From NCBI GenBank assembly GCA_009786625.1, contig WQRT01000037.1:2303-8429 (forward strand): a stretch of 6,127 nt of DNA, given 5' to 3'. This stretch comes from Treponema sp. (lineage in GTDB: Bacteria; Spirochaetota; Spirochaetia; Treponematales; Breznakiellaceae). Position numbers and translations under genes: made by a program. The notes beneath the pieces were generated by a model, which was not told where the DNA came from, did no database searches, and saw nothing but the letters and a program-made list of their open reading frames with translations. Shown in pieces: positions 1 to 6,127 of the stretch (within the stretch, counting starts at the first letter, position 1; every line of letters begins with the position of its first letter).

Positions 1-1856
1 ACAGGATTTCCTGTCGAAAGGCTTGTCACAAGAACAACAACCTTGTTAAACGCGTAACGTACCGTTAAACCGAGATCCGTTACCTGCAATACCTGAGAAC
101 TGGTTTGATTTCTTGTTCCGCTTATATATGTTCCGTCTAACTGCCTTTGATTTGTCAATAACTCAACATTGCTTCTAAAATATACAAATCCCCTGCCGTT
201 TCTATTAAGATACTGCGACAGATCAATTAATTCAAAGTACCTTGTATTTGGTATTTCGCTTCTCAGCGGAATTTGAGAAATATTTGATATATTTCTGTTC
301 CTTGAGTTAATTAATGGATTGTTATCAGTTATCAGCGTGTAATAAGAATTATTAGTGATATTCTGATACTCAAAAATATAACGCGGCGGAAACTGCGCTT
401 CGAGCATTACGTGCGATCTGTAATCAGGAAAAACAATTGATCCTGAAGGAGGAGGAGCGGGAGGCACTGTTATATCGCATGTGTAAGGAGAAGAGAGTCT
501 TCTCCCGTAAATATCTTCCACGCCGGCGGCGATAGTAATTTTGAACTTGTCTCCGTAATCAACCGGCAAGTTAAAAATTCGCAGCACATTACCGTACGCC
601 TCGATATTTTCGTTTCCGATATTCATGACAGGCTGCGTACTTACTTTCCCCTGAATACTTTCCTCGTTAAGACCGTGGCTGAATGTAATCTCAACAAGGT
701 TTCCATACCGCCCGTAACCCGCTCTTCGGCTATGATCTGTAATATTGAAAGGTCCCGGCGTCCTAAAGCTGAATGACTGATCCGCTTCCGTTCCGCGGCT
801 TCCTCCCCGCGATCTTGCTCCCCTTTTCAAAGTAACGCTTACCTGCGTATTGAAATCAACGGCGGATTGCAGACGCGCGGTAACTTTATAATCATCATCC
901 TGCCTTAGTGAAAATGTTTTTGATATTCCGTTAGCTGCAATATTAATGTATTGATTCAAATCGGACGCGGTGACAGGATAATTAAATTGTATACCGATCT
1001 GCTCTGCCGCAGGCGGAGGTACATTATCGTTATAAAAACGAAAACCGGTTCTCTCCCTGTACTCCTCGCCGGGGATAACATTTCTTATACTAAGCGTTTC
1101 TGTGACAAAAGTAAAAACTCTTTCGCCGGAAATTGTATTTCCGCTTAATGACGATGCGTTAGGCGCAACTGTAATGGTGTACACCTGCTGTGCGCGGCAC
1201 GGCTCTTCTCCTTCAAAACTTAAAAAACTTGTCCCGTACCATCTAAAGGCTCCTTTAATCGGCGGGTTTATGCTTACTAAACGCGATGTTGCGCTTCTCT
1301 CTCCAAGGCTTTCTAGCGCAGTCATAGGTTGTGAAAAAATTACGTAGATGGAAGGACGTTGAATCGCGGATGAATAATCTCCCCTCGGCCCCCAATCGAT
1401 CACCGTAAGCGCTTCGCCGCTTCCGCTTTGTAACTGCCCTTCTCTTCCTCTCTCCTGAGCTAAACGAATTTCCTGAATCCGCGCGGCTTCCCGCACAGGA
1501 TCATAATAAACAGTCTGATATTCTGATAAAGCCCTGATACCGCCGCCCGCGATTTCTCCCTGTCCCGATCCTGCCGCAGAGCCGGAAAGTTCAGAAGCGT
1601 CTAATGTTTGCGCGTCATTTAATGGTTCCGCTCTCAGCGGTCTGTAATCAAGATTAAAAGCGGCTTCGATAGCGGCGTTATTCGCAAGCTGCCTTACAAT
1701 ACGGCTTATACCAATATGGCGTGTAGTTGTATTCCCGCTCGTGAAGGCTTGCTCGCCCGGAGGCATTGCAGGAATTTCCGCCGATGATTCATTATCTTTA
1801 CAGCTAATACCAAAAAGAAAAATAAATAATAAAATAATAATAGTTAACTTTTTCAT
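1..1856 (-). CDS. Alpha-2-macroglobulin family lipoprotein, N-terminal part (continues past the window edge)
   Basis: An open frame runs without a stop from ATG at 1856 to the left edge, giving 618 full codons plus two bases. Residues 1-18 form a signal peptide (MKK, then a hydrophobic I/L/F run) ending at Cys19 in FGIS-C, a relaxed spirochaete-type lipobox, so export and lipid anchoring are inferred. Residues 20-165 are a polar region with a Gly/Ser-rich linker near 89-106. Several beta-rich Ig/MG-like domains follow: about 166-252 (IYVIFSQPM, then GAFRWYGTSFLSF), 253-367, 368-465 (LVEITFSHGLN, then VEDIYGRRL) and 472-585. Residues 590-619 (LQVTDLGLTVR, then LVTSLSTGNPV) match the junction typical of bacterial A2M proteins such as E. 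coli YfhM. That family traps proteases, often through a CxEQ thioester; any such site would lie outside the window. Full family members are usually over 1,500 residues, so roughly a third is visible. No clear Shine-Dalgarno precedes the ATG, but the signal peptide fixes the start. The MATE gene ends 51 bp upstream on the same strand. Confidence 0.85.
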   Translation of the reverse strand, partial: MKKLTIIILLFIFLFGISCKDNESSAEIPAMPPGEQAFTSGNTTTRHIGISRIVRQLANNAAIEAAFNLDYRPLRAEPLNDAQTLDASELSGSAAGSGQGEIAGGGIRALSEYQTVYYDPVREAARIQEIRLAQERGREGQLQSGSGEALTVIDWGPRGDYSSAIQRPSIYVIFSQPMTALESLGERSATSRLVSINPPIKGAFRWYGTSFLSFEGEEPCRAQQVYTITVAPNASSLSGNTISGERVFTFVTETLSIRNVIPGEEYRERTGFRFYNDNVPPPAAEQIGIQFNYPVTASDLNQYINIAANGISKTFSLRQDDDYKVTARLQSAVDFNTQVSVTLKRGARSRGGSRGTEADQSFSFRTPGPFNITDHSRRAGYGRYGNLVEITFSHGLNEESIQGKVSTQPVMNIGNENIEAYGNVLRIFNLPVDYGDKFKITIAAGVEDIYGRRLSSPYTCDITVPPAPPPSGSIVFPDYRSHVMLEAQFPPRYIFEYQNITNNSYYTLITDNNPLINSRNRNISNISQIPLRSEIPNTRYFELIDLSQYLNRNGRGFVYFRSNVELLTNQRQLDGTYISGTRNQTSSQVLQVTDLGLTVRYAFNKVVVLVTSLSTGNP

Positions 1857-1907
1857 TTCAAATATATTTTTACATAAAAATTAATTTTTCGCAATCACTT
1901 TATTTTT

Positions 1908-3290
1908 TCATGTTACGGTTAAATTCTTTACCCATTTTTCCTTACGCAGAAGATGCCGCGCGATTATCACTTTAATAATATCAGTCAGTTTGAGAAGCGC
2001 GAACATCGGCACAGGCGCGAGAGTTGTGAACAACGAAAGAATGACAGCTCCCGGAGAAAAAAGAATAACATTGACAGATACATCGACATACATTCCGAGC
2101 GCGGTGTCTCCTCCGGCGCGTGAAACCGCGAACTGAACATTGAGGTAAGACCACAACGGAAGATACGCGAGTATCACGCAGACAAGCCCGAAGCAGTTTG
2201 CCCTTGCCTCCGCGCTGAGATTCTGAAACACAAGCGGGATTAATCCTGAAATTAAAAACACACCCGGGATCGCCAGAGCAAGCCCTGCGGCGACTCCGCC
2301 CCACTTGAGCCACACAGCGCGATCACGCGCTTCGTCAAGTTTTCCGGCTCCGAGTGCGCCGCCTACAAGAATGCTCGACGCGATCCACAATCCGCCGAAA
2401 AGAAGAAAGAAAATATTAGCGATTGTCCAACCCGCCGCCATTCCCGCGACAACTTCCGCGCCTCCCCTCCTGTTGTACATCGCTATCATCAATGTCTCAG
2501 AACCGATCCACGATAACTCCGACGCGAAAATCATCGCGGACTTGCCGAAAATTTCCATAATCAATTTTTTCTTTATTTGAAAAAGTCTTTTAATATCAGC
2601 GAAAAACGGCGCTTTCAAACACGCCGCGACTACAAGAAACGCCGATGCTTCAAGTATGCGCGCGATCAAAGTGGAAATCCCCGCGCCAACGACTTCAAGA
2701 CGCGGCGCGCCGAGATTGCCGTAAATTAAAACCCAGTTCGCGAATGTGTTGATCACTGTAGCGGACGCGGAAATGATGAGCGGAATTTTCGGCTTCGCGA
2801 TTTCTCTGAAACTCGATCCGATGGATAACGAAACAGCCATCGGAATAAAAGCCCACGAAACAATCCGCAGGTACGTTGATCCCACAACGGCGATTTCTGA
2901 TCGCGCCGCGTTATCAATTGTAAGAGCGCCGAGAAGAACATGAGGAACCGCGCGGCAAACAGTAAAACAGCAAATTGAAACGCTTAACGCGAAAAGAATT
3001 TTAAAACTGTACGCGTCTTTCATGCCGTCAGGATCATTCGCGCCGTTGAACTGCGCGATGTAAATGCCGCCCGCCATACATATCGTATTAACGATGACGA
3101 TAAAAATAAAAACAATGTGATTGGTAATATTGACGGCCGCCATGCTGACATCGCCCAAACCGGCGACCATAAAGTTGTCGATCAAAGAGACCATGCTCAT
3201 GATCAATTGCTGAAGCATGACAGGAAGCGCGATAGCAAGCGCTTGTTTATAAAAAGACCACGGACCGATACGGCGGCGAAGCCACAACAT
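1908..3290 (-). CDS. MATE family efflux transporter
   Basis: Complete 460-residue integral membrane protein of normal MATE length, with about twelve hydrophobic segments in two related halves. MATE proteins expel cationic drugs, dyes or metabolites across the inner membrane in exchange for Na+ or H+. Visible family features are the first helix with ALPVMLQQ (residues 21-28), then SLIDNFMVAGLGDVSMAAVN (35-54, including Asp38), AQFNGAND (79-86), NWVLIYGNLGAP (185-196) followed by VVGAGISTLIAR (200-211), and in the second half ILVGGALGAGKLDEAR (307-322), the counterpart of the AQFNGAND loop. The ATG at 3290 is supported by a strong GAGGAG six bases upstream and by the usual short, basic N-terminus (LRRR). 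The gene is divergent from murA and lies just upstream of the A2M lipoprotein. Substrate cannot be told from sequence, and I do not assign NorM, DinF or another named subgroup. Confidence 0.93.
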   Translation of the reverse strand: MLWLRRRIGPWSFYKQALAIALPVMLQQLIMSMVSLIDNFMVAGLGDVSMAAVNITNHIVFIFIVIVNTICMAGGIYIAQFNGANDPDGMKDAYSFKILFALSVSICCFTVCRAVPHVLLGALTIDNAARSEIAVVGSTYLRIVSWAFIPMAVSLSIGSSFREIAKPKIPLIISASATVINTFANWVLIYGNLGAPRLEVVGAGISTLIARILEASAFLVVAACLKAPFFADIKRLFQIKKKLIMEIFGKSAMIFASELSWIGSETLMIAMYNRRGGAEVVAGMAAGWTIANIFFLLFGGLWIASSILVGGALGAGKLDEARDRAVWLKWGGVAAGLALAIPGVFLISGLIPLVFQNLSAEARANCFGLVCVILAYLPLWSYLNVQFAVSRAGGDTALGMYVDVSVNVILFSPGAVILSLFTTLAPVPMFALLKLTDIIKVIIARHLLRKEKWVKNLTVT

Positions 3291-3296
3291 TTTGTA

Positions 3297-3302
3297 CTCC
3301 TC
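3297..3302 (-). promoter_or_regulatory. Strong ribosome binding site of the MATE gene
   Basis: GAGGAG on the minus strand lies six bases before the ATG at 3290, an ideal Shine-Dalgarno and spacing. It fixes the start of the transporter. It contrasts with murA and the A2M gene, which have no recognisable Shine-Dalgarno. Confidence 0.8.
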
Positions 3303-3308
3303 TTTTAC

Positions 3309-3336
3309 ATTCTGTATTATTGCCGTAGGTTGTCAA
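3309..3336 (-). promoter_or_regulatory. Candidate sigma70-type promoter for the MATE gene
   Basis: The minus strand has a perfect TTGACA (3336-3331), a 16-bp spacer and CAGAAT (3314-3309, four of six matches to TATAAT). The predicted start, near 3302, would leave a leader barely longer than the ribosome binding site, which weakens the call. An alternative -10 is AATAAT at 3321-3316 (five of six), but its -35 would be poor. Confidence 0.35.
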
Positions 3337-3350
3337 GTGCCGCATTGACA
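3331..3350. repeat. Inverted repeat TGTCAA-N8-TTGACA in the divergent promoter region
   Basis: Perfect 6-bp arms lie at 3331-3336 and 3345-3350 around an 8-bp centre. The left arm, read on the minus strand, is the candidate -35 of the MATE promoter. The whole repeat covers the -35 area of the candidate murA promoter. It could be a shared operator, or simply two TTGACA hexamers back to back. No regulator gene is adjacent. Confidence 0.5.
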
Positions 3351-3371
3351 GTTACCTGATATAACAGTTAC
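3348..3371. repeat. 8-bp direct repeat ACAGTTAC, two copies 16 bp apart
   Basis: Identical copies lie at 3348-3355 and 3364-3371, flanking and slightly overlapping the candidate -10 of murA (3360-3365). The first copy overlaps the right arm of the inverted repeat. Tandem half-sites near a -10 can bind a repressor, but with 8-bp copies chance cannot be excluded. Confidence 0.4.
3357..3365 (+). promoter_or_regulatory. Candidate extended -10 promoter for murA
   Basis: TGATATAAC reads as a TGn extension followed by TATAAC (five of six matches to TATAAT), a form that can work without a good -35. Transcription would begin near 3372, leaving a leader of about nine bases with no Shine-Dalgarno before the ATG at 3381. 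An alternative uses TTGACA at 3345-3350 with a 17-bp spacer and the weak TTACAT at 3368-3373; that would start transcription almost at the ATG. Confidence 0.4.
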
Positions 3372-3380
3372 ATTATTAAC

Positions 3381-4658
3381 ATGAGTGAATACCTGATAAA
3401 CGGCGGAATTCCGCTTAACGGGACGATAAAAGTCAGCGGGAATAAAAACGCCGCGCTTCCCTGCATCGCGGCCGCGTTGTTAACTGACGAGCCTGTCACA
3501 TTACGCAACATTCCCGATATTGAGGATGTGCACGTTATGCTTGATGTTTTTACCGCTCTTGGAGGAGAAGTCCAAACGCCCGAAACAAATGTATATAAAC
3601 TTCATTTAAAAAATATTAAATCATCGGAAATCCCTGCTGAACAGGCAAAGAAAATTAGAGCGTCAATTTTATTCGCAGGTCCTATTTTAGCGCGGACAGG
3701 AAAAACAATTCTTCCGCCCCCGGGAGGCGATGTTATCGGACGGCGGCGGCTGGACACGCACTTTCTCGTTCTTACAGAGCTGGGCTCAAAAGTAAAAACC
3801 GGCGAGACTTTTACTTTTACAGCAAAATCTCTTAACGGCGCGGATATTTTTCTTGATGAGGCTTCGGTAACCGCTACGGAAAACGCTGTAATGGCGGCAG
3901 TCCTCGCAAAAGGTAAAACAATTTTAACTAACGCCGCGAGCGAGCCGCATGTGCAGGATCTTTGCATGATGCTTGTTCAGATGGGAGCAAAGATTGACGG
4001 AATCGGTTCAAACATTCTTACCATTAATGGTGTAAAAAAACTTTCCGGCTGCGATTTTACTATCGGCCCTGATTTTATGGAAGCAGGATCATTTATCGGT
4101 CTTGCCGCCGTTACAGGCGGAGACCTTCACATTGAAGGCGCTCGTCCCGCCGATATGCGCCCCGCGAAAGTCGCGTTCGGAAAACTCGGCATCTTCTGGG
4201 CGCACGAAGGCGCTGTCATACACGTTCCAAAAAATCAAAACATGGAAGTAAACCACGACCTCGGCGGAATGATCCCAAAAATTGACGACGCTCCCTGGCC
4301 CGGTTTCCCGCCCGATCTTTTAAGCATTGTAATTGTTGTAGCCACTCAGATAAAAGGCACAGTATTGGTTCACGAAAAAATGTACGAGTCGCGTATGTTC
4401 TTTGTCGACAAGCTTATTGGAATGGGCGCGAGAATTGTGTTATGCGATCCTCACCGCGCTGTTATCTCAGGCCCCGCAAAACTGCACGGCTCTGAACTTA
4501 TCAGCCCCGATGTCCGCGCCGGAATGGCAATGCTTATCGCCACCATGTGCGCCGAGGGAAAGAGCGTTATACGCAATGTGTACCAGATTGAAAGAGGCTA
4601 TGAACATCTGCCGGAAAGACTCGCGAGTCTCGGCGCGAAGATTGAGAGGACGGAGTGA
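3381..4658 (+). CDS. murA: UDP-N-acetylglucosamine 1-carboxyvinyltransferase (MurA), Asp-type active site
   Basis: Complete 425-residue cytoplasmic enzyme (E. coli MurA has 419). It transfers enolpyruvate from PEP to UDP-GlcNAc, the first committed step of peptidoglycan synthesis. The fold is two similar alpha/beta domains. Conserved landmarks are SGNKNAA (19-25, with the Lys22-Asn23 pair), KKIRASI (90-96, with the active-site Arg93), the catalytic loop PGGDVIGRRRLDTH (114-127), FPPDLL (309-314, Asp312 matching E. coli Asp305), PDVRAGMAML (376-385, Arg379) and IERGYEHLPERL (403-414, Arg405). At the position of E. coli Cys115 the residue is Asp117 (codon 3729-3731). Cys is the residue fosfomycin alkylates, and Asp enzymes in Mycobacterium, Chlamydia and Borrelia are active and fosfomycin-insensitive. 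The ATG at 3381 gives the expected MurA N-terminus but has no Shine-Dalgarno. The gene is transcribed alone here, divergent from MATE and convergent with the VanZ-like gene. Confidence 0.96.
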   Translation: MSEYLINGGIPLNGTIKVSGNKNAALPCIAAALLTDEPVTLRNIPDIEDVHVMLDVFTALGGEVQTPETNVYKLHLKNIKSSEIPAEQAKKIRASILFAGPILARTGKTILPPPGGDVIGRRRLDTHFLVLTELGSKVKTGETFTFTAKSLNGADIFLDEASVTATENAVMAAVLAKGKTILTNAASEPHVQDLCMMLVQMGAKIDGIGSNILTINGVKKLSGCDFTIGPDFMEAGSFIGLAAVTGGDLHIEGARPADMRPAKVAFGKLGIFWAHEGAVIHVPKNQNMEVNHDLGGMIPKIDDAPWPGFPPDLLSIVIVVATQIKGTVLVHEKMYESRMFFVDKLIGMGARIVLCDPHRAVISGPAKLHGSELISPDVRAGMAMLIATMCAEGKSVIRNVYQIERGYEHLPERLASLGAKIERTE

Positions 4659-4797
4659 AGTTATAAGAAATTTTTTAATGATACTATATGATACAAATTT
4701 ATTAATGGATTTTTTTTCTTCTTTTAAATATTATAAATACCAATGTTAATACGATTGATGTAATTATCATCACGTAATTATTAATATCCCATCCACA
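4659..4797. other. AT-rich convergent spacer with T-tracts and a weak hairpin
   Basis: This 139-bp stretch lies between the stop codons of murA and the VanZ-like gene. It holds a T-rich run at about 4709-4727 on the plus strand and an imperfect hairpin, ACG-AT-TGATG / CATCA-CGT, at 4751-4775 with an AT loop. Transcription from both sides should end here, but neither element is a canonical GC-rich hairpin followed by a T-tract, so I do not call a terminator. I see no small gene in it. Confidence 0.4.
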
Positions 4798-5280
4798 TCA
4801 TCTGCTCTTTACAAAAAAAGATTTATATTTATTCAATATGCCTTCAATAAATGCGCCGAGACTCATAAAAAGTAAATCTAAAATGTCAAATGTTCCGGGA
4901 GTATTTTCAAAAAATTGGCTTAACTCGATGACAGCTCCGATTATATAAAAACATATTACATATATTTTTTGTTCCCTTAATTTGTAAAACCAGATAAATC
5001 TTAAGAATAAAATTCCAGATACAAACCACAGCATATCAGGAAAATTAAACATTAGTATACCGGAAAAAAAAGACGGTTTAAGCTGTATACATACTGTTTC
5101 GGCAAACTCGGGTTTTGGAATCCAATTAAACAGAATAATATTATTAAGATCTCTGAAAAAAAAGTATATGCACAAACCCGCGATCAAAAACAACAACGAC
5201 ATTAAGCCGTTAATTAATCTTTTCCTGTCCAAATAAATACCTGCCGAAAAATTCCTTTTATCCCGCCAGCATCCCGGCAA
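4798..5280 (-). CDS. VanZ-like small integral membrane protein
   Basis: A 160-residue frame with about four membrane segments (approximately 27-42, 80-98, 105-123 and 132-149). The C-terminal half has the VanZ-family pattern: Glu119 and Gln122 in IELSQFF, then GTFDILDLLFMSLGAFIEG (129-147) with Asp132, Asp135, Gly142 and Gly147. VanZ itself gives low-level teicoplanin resistance, but most relatives have no known function, so only the fold family is claimed. ATG 5280 overlaps the TraB-like gene by 23 bp and has no ribosome site. A TTG at 5232 (residue 17), with AGG seven bases upstream and 25 bp after the TraB stop, is a credible start and gives MDRKRLINGLMSLL, a more natural membrane-protein N-terminus. 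GC by hand count is about 30% over 4801-5220, far below its neighbours. It is probably co-transcribed with the TraB-like gene. Confidence 0.65.
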   Translation of the reverse strand: MPGCWRDKRNFSAGIYLDRKRLINGLMSLLFLIAGLCIYFFFRDLNNIILFNWIPKPEFAETVCIQLKPSFFSGILMFNFPDMLWFVSGILFLRFIWFYKLREQKIYVICFYIIGAVIELSQFFENTPGTFDILDLLFMSLGAFIEGILNKYKSFFVKSR

Positions 5281-6127
5281 TCGCCGGAAACGAAATAAAA
5301 TTACCTATCATTCCGCCAAAGCTGGAAAGAAAAAATACTAAAAGCGCTTTTGTTATTCTGTTGCGGTAAACGCCTTTAATGCTTGTTGAGTCTTCCGTTA
5401 TATGCTGAACATCCGAGACTCGCGGCCTTCGGAACGTTATCTGAACAAGGCCGGAAAATATTCCAACGCCGATAAACGGGTTAAGCGTCGCAATAGGCGC
5501 TCCCAGAAACGAAACAATTACAGCTAACGGATGAGCGAGAGCGATGATAGAACCAAGAGCGGCGAGAGAACCGTTCCACAGCATCCACCTTGCGATCATC
5601 ACAAAGCCGACATCCGCGCCTTTGCCGATAAATCCTGCGGCAATAAGGGCGATGATCGCGGCGGGAACTATAAAGCCCGCGGCTTTGGACATGAAACCAG
5701 GAGGCGGAATTACATCAAGTGCGCTTACATCGGCGGTTTCTTCGCCGCGGCTTAGTTTTTCCAAATGATCTGTCATTCCCTGCATATGCCCCGCGCCGAC
5801 AACCGCGGCGATCTTTCGCGGCGGCGTTTCAGACGGCGCCACTTCAGGCAATGATGTCCAGATTTTCGCGGCAAGATAACGATCGCGCTCATCAATTAAA
5901 ACGGTTTTTACAGGAGGCAGATACTCGGCAAGCTCGTTCATCATTCCGTCAAGCTCGCTTTTGTTTTTCAACTTTTCAATTTCTTCTTCGCTGAGTTTTT
6001 CATTTGTAAAGGCAGATGCAAGAAGAGATGACAGCAGTTTGGTCTTGCTCCATAAGCCGCATTTCGCCCATGCCCGCCGCAATGTCGTGTGCACCTCACG
6101 GTCGCAGAGGCTGTATGGAATTCCCAT
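5258..6127 (-). CDS. TraB/PrgY family membrane protein, N-terminus outside the window
   Basis: The visible 289 residues are the central and C-terminal parts of a TraB/PrgY (pheromone shutdown-like) protein. The family is related to TIKI-type putative metalloproteases; Enterococcus PrgY/TraB limits peptide pheromone activity, but the role in other bacteria is unknown. Landmarks are CDREVHTTLRRAW (8-20), DERDRYLA (79-86), the second conserved G-x-x-H in VVGAGHMQGM (109-118), and a C-terminal membrane domain. That domain has segments near 150-168 and 180-208, APIATLNPFIGVG (210-222), RRPRVSDV (233-240) and RNRITKALLVFFLSSFGGMIG (255-275). The Met at 6127 is probably internal: the family normally begins about 100 residues earlier with a GTAHxS motif that is absent here. 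The VanZ-like gene follows with overlap or a short gap. Confidence 0.88.
   Translation of the reverse strand: MGIPYSLCDREVHTTLRRAWAKCGLWSKTKLLSSLLASAFTNEKLSEEEIEKLKNKSELDGMMNELAEYLPPVKTVLIDERDRYLAAKIWTSLPEVAPSETPPRKIAAVVGAGHMQGMTDHLEKLSRGEETADVSALDVIPPPGFMSKAAGFIVPAAIIALIAAGFIGKGADVGFVMIARWMLWNGSLAALGSIIALAHPLAVIVSFLGAPIATLNPFIGVGIFSGLVQITFRRPRVSDVQHITEDSTSIKGVYRNRITKALLVFFLSSFGGMIGNFISFPAIAGMLAG

Noticed and set aside
951..1347. Two small plus-strand reading frames of 65 and 81 codons
   Set aside because: They lie antisense inside the continuous A2M lipoprotein frame, resemble no family and have no ribosome site.
1629..1641. Short perfect hairpin CCGCT-CTC-AGCGG
   Set aside because: It lies within the A2M coding frame, has no T-tract and is short enough to be chance.
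1981..2943. Several 62-110 codon frames on both strands within the MATE gene
   Set aside because: They are shadows of a well-supported membrane transporter; their Arg/Ser-rich, low-information translations are typical of out-of-frame reading.
3117..3359. 80-codon plus-strand frame across the MATE start and the divergent promoter
   Set aside because: It is antisense to the MATE N-terminus and would read through the promoter region; no family resemblance.
3602..3967. 121-codon minus-strand frame inside murA
   Set aside because: Antisense shadow of the highly conserved MurA catalytic region.
4402..4749. 115-codon plus-strand frame overlapping the murA 3' end
   Set aside because: Mostly out-of-frame murA; the tail lies in AT-rich spacer and shows no domain.
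4751..4775. Imperfect hairpin considered as a bidirectional terminator
   Set aside because: The stem is AT-rich with a bulge and no T-tract directly follows on either strand; kept only as a note on the spacer.
5531..5994. Three 74-91 codon plus-strand frames inside the TraB-like gene
   Set aside because: Antisense shadows in a GC-rich gene, with Arg/Ala-rich translations and no supporting signals.

Overview
The window is about 6.1 kb from a diderm bacterium. I see five protein-coding genes, one running off each end, and no RNA gene, mobile element, CRISPR array or origin. The likely source is a spirochaete of the Treponema type. That rests on an inference from three things: a MurA with Asp in place of the catalytic Cys and the PGGD-VIG-RRRLDTH sequence, a lipoprotein alpha-2-macroglobulin with a relaxed lipobox, and a TraB/PrgY-family membrane protein. 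TGA serves as a normal stop, and mid-GC genes sit beside AT-rich spacers.

Layout. On the minus strand, positions 1856 to 1 hold the first 619 residues of a large alpha-2-macroglobulin-like lipoprotein that continues beyond the window. Upstream of it on the same strand is a complete MATE-family efflux transporter (3290 to 1908), 51 bp away, so the two may be co-transcribed. A compact 90-bp divergent promoter region (3291-3380) separates this pair from a complete murA on the plus strand (3381-4658). An AT-rich 139-bp convergent spacer follows. Then come two minus-strand genes read from the right edge: a TraB/PrgY-family protein whose start lies outside the window (6127 to 5258) and a small, very AT-rich VanZ-like membrane protein (5280 to 4798) that overlaps or closely follows it.

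Functional reading. All five products act at, or supply, the cell envelope: peptidoglycan precursor synthesis (MurA), drug or metabolite export (MATE), a surface or periplasmic lipoprotein probably protecting against proteases (A2M), and two integral membrane proteins (TraB-like, VanZ-like). MurA should be intrinsically fosfomycin-insensitive because of the Cys-to-Asp change. Only the MATE-A2M and TraB-VanZ pairs have operon-like spacing; a shared pathway for all five is not shown. I find no convincing novel multi-gene system. The most useful second looks are the Asp-type MurA, the repeat-rich divergent promoter with a murA that has no Shine-Dalgarno, and the AT-rich VanZ-like gene.
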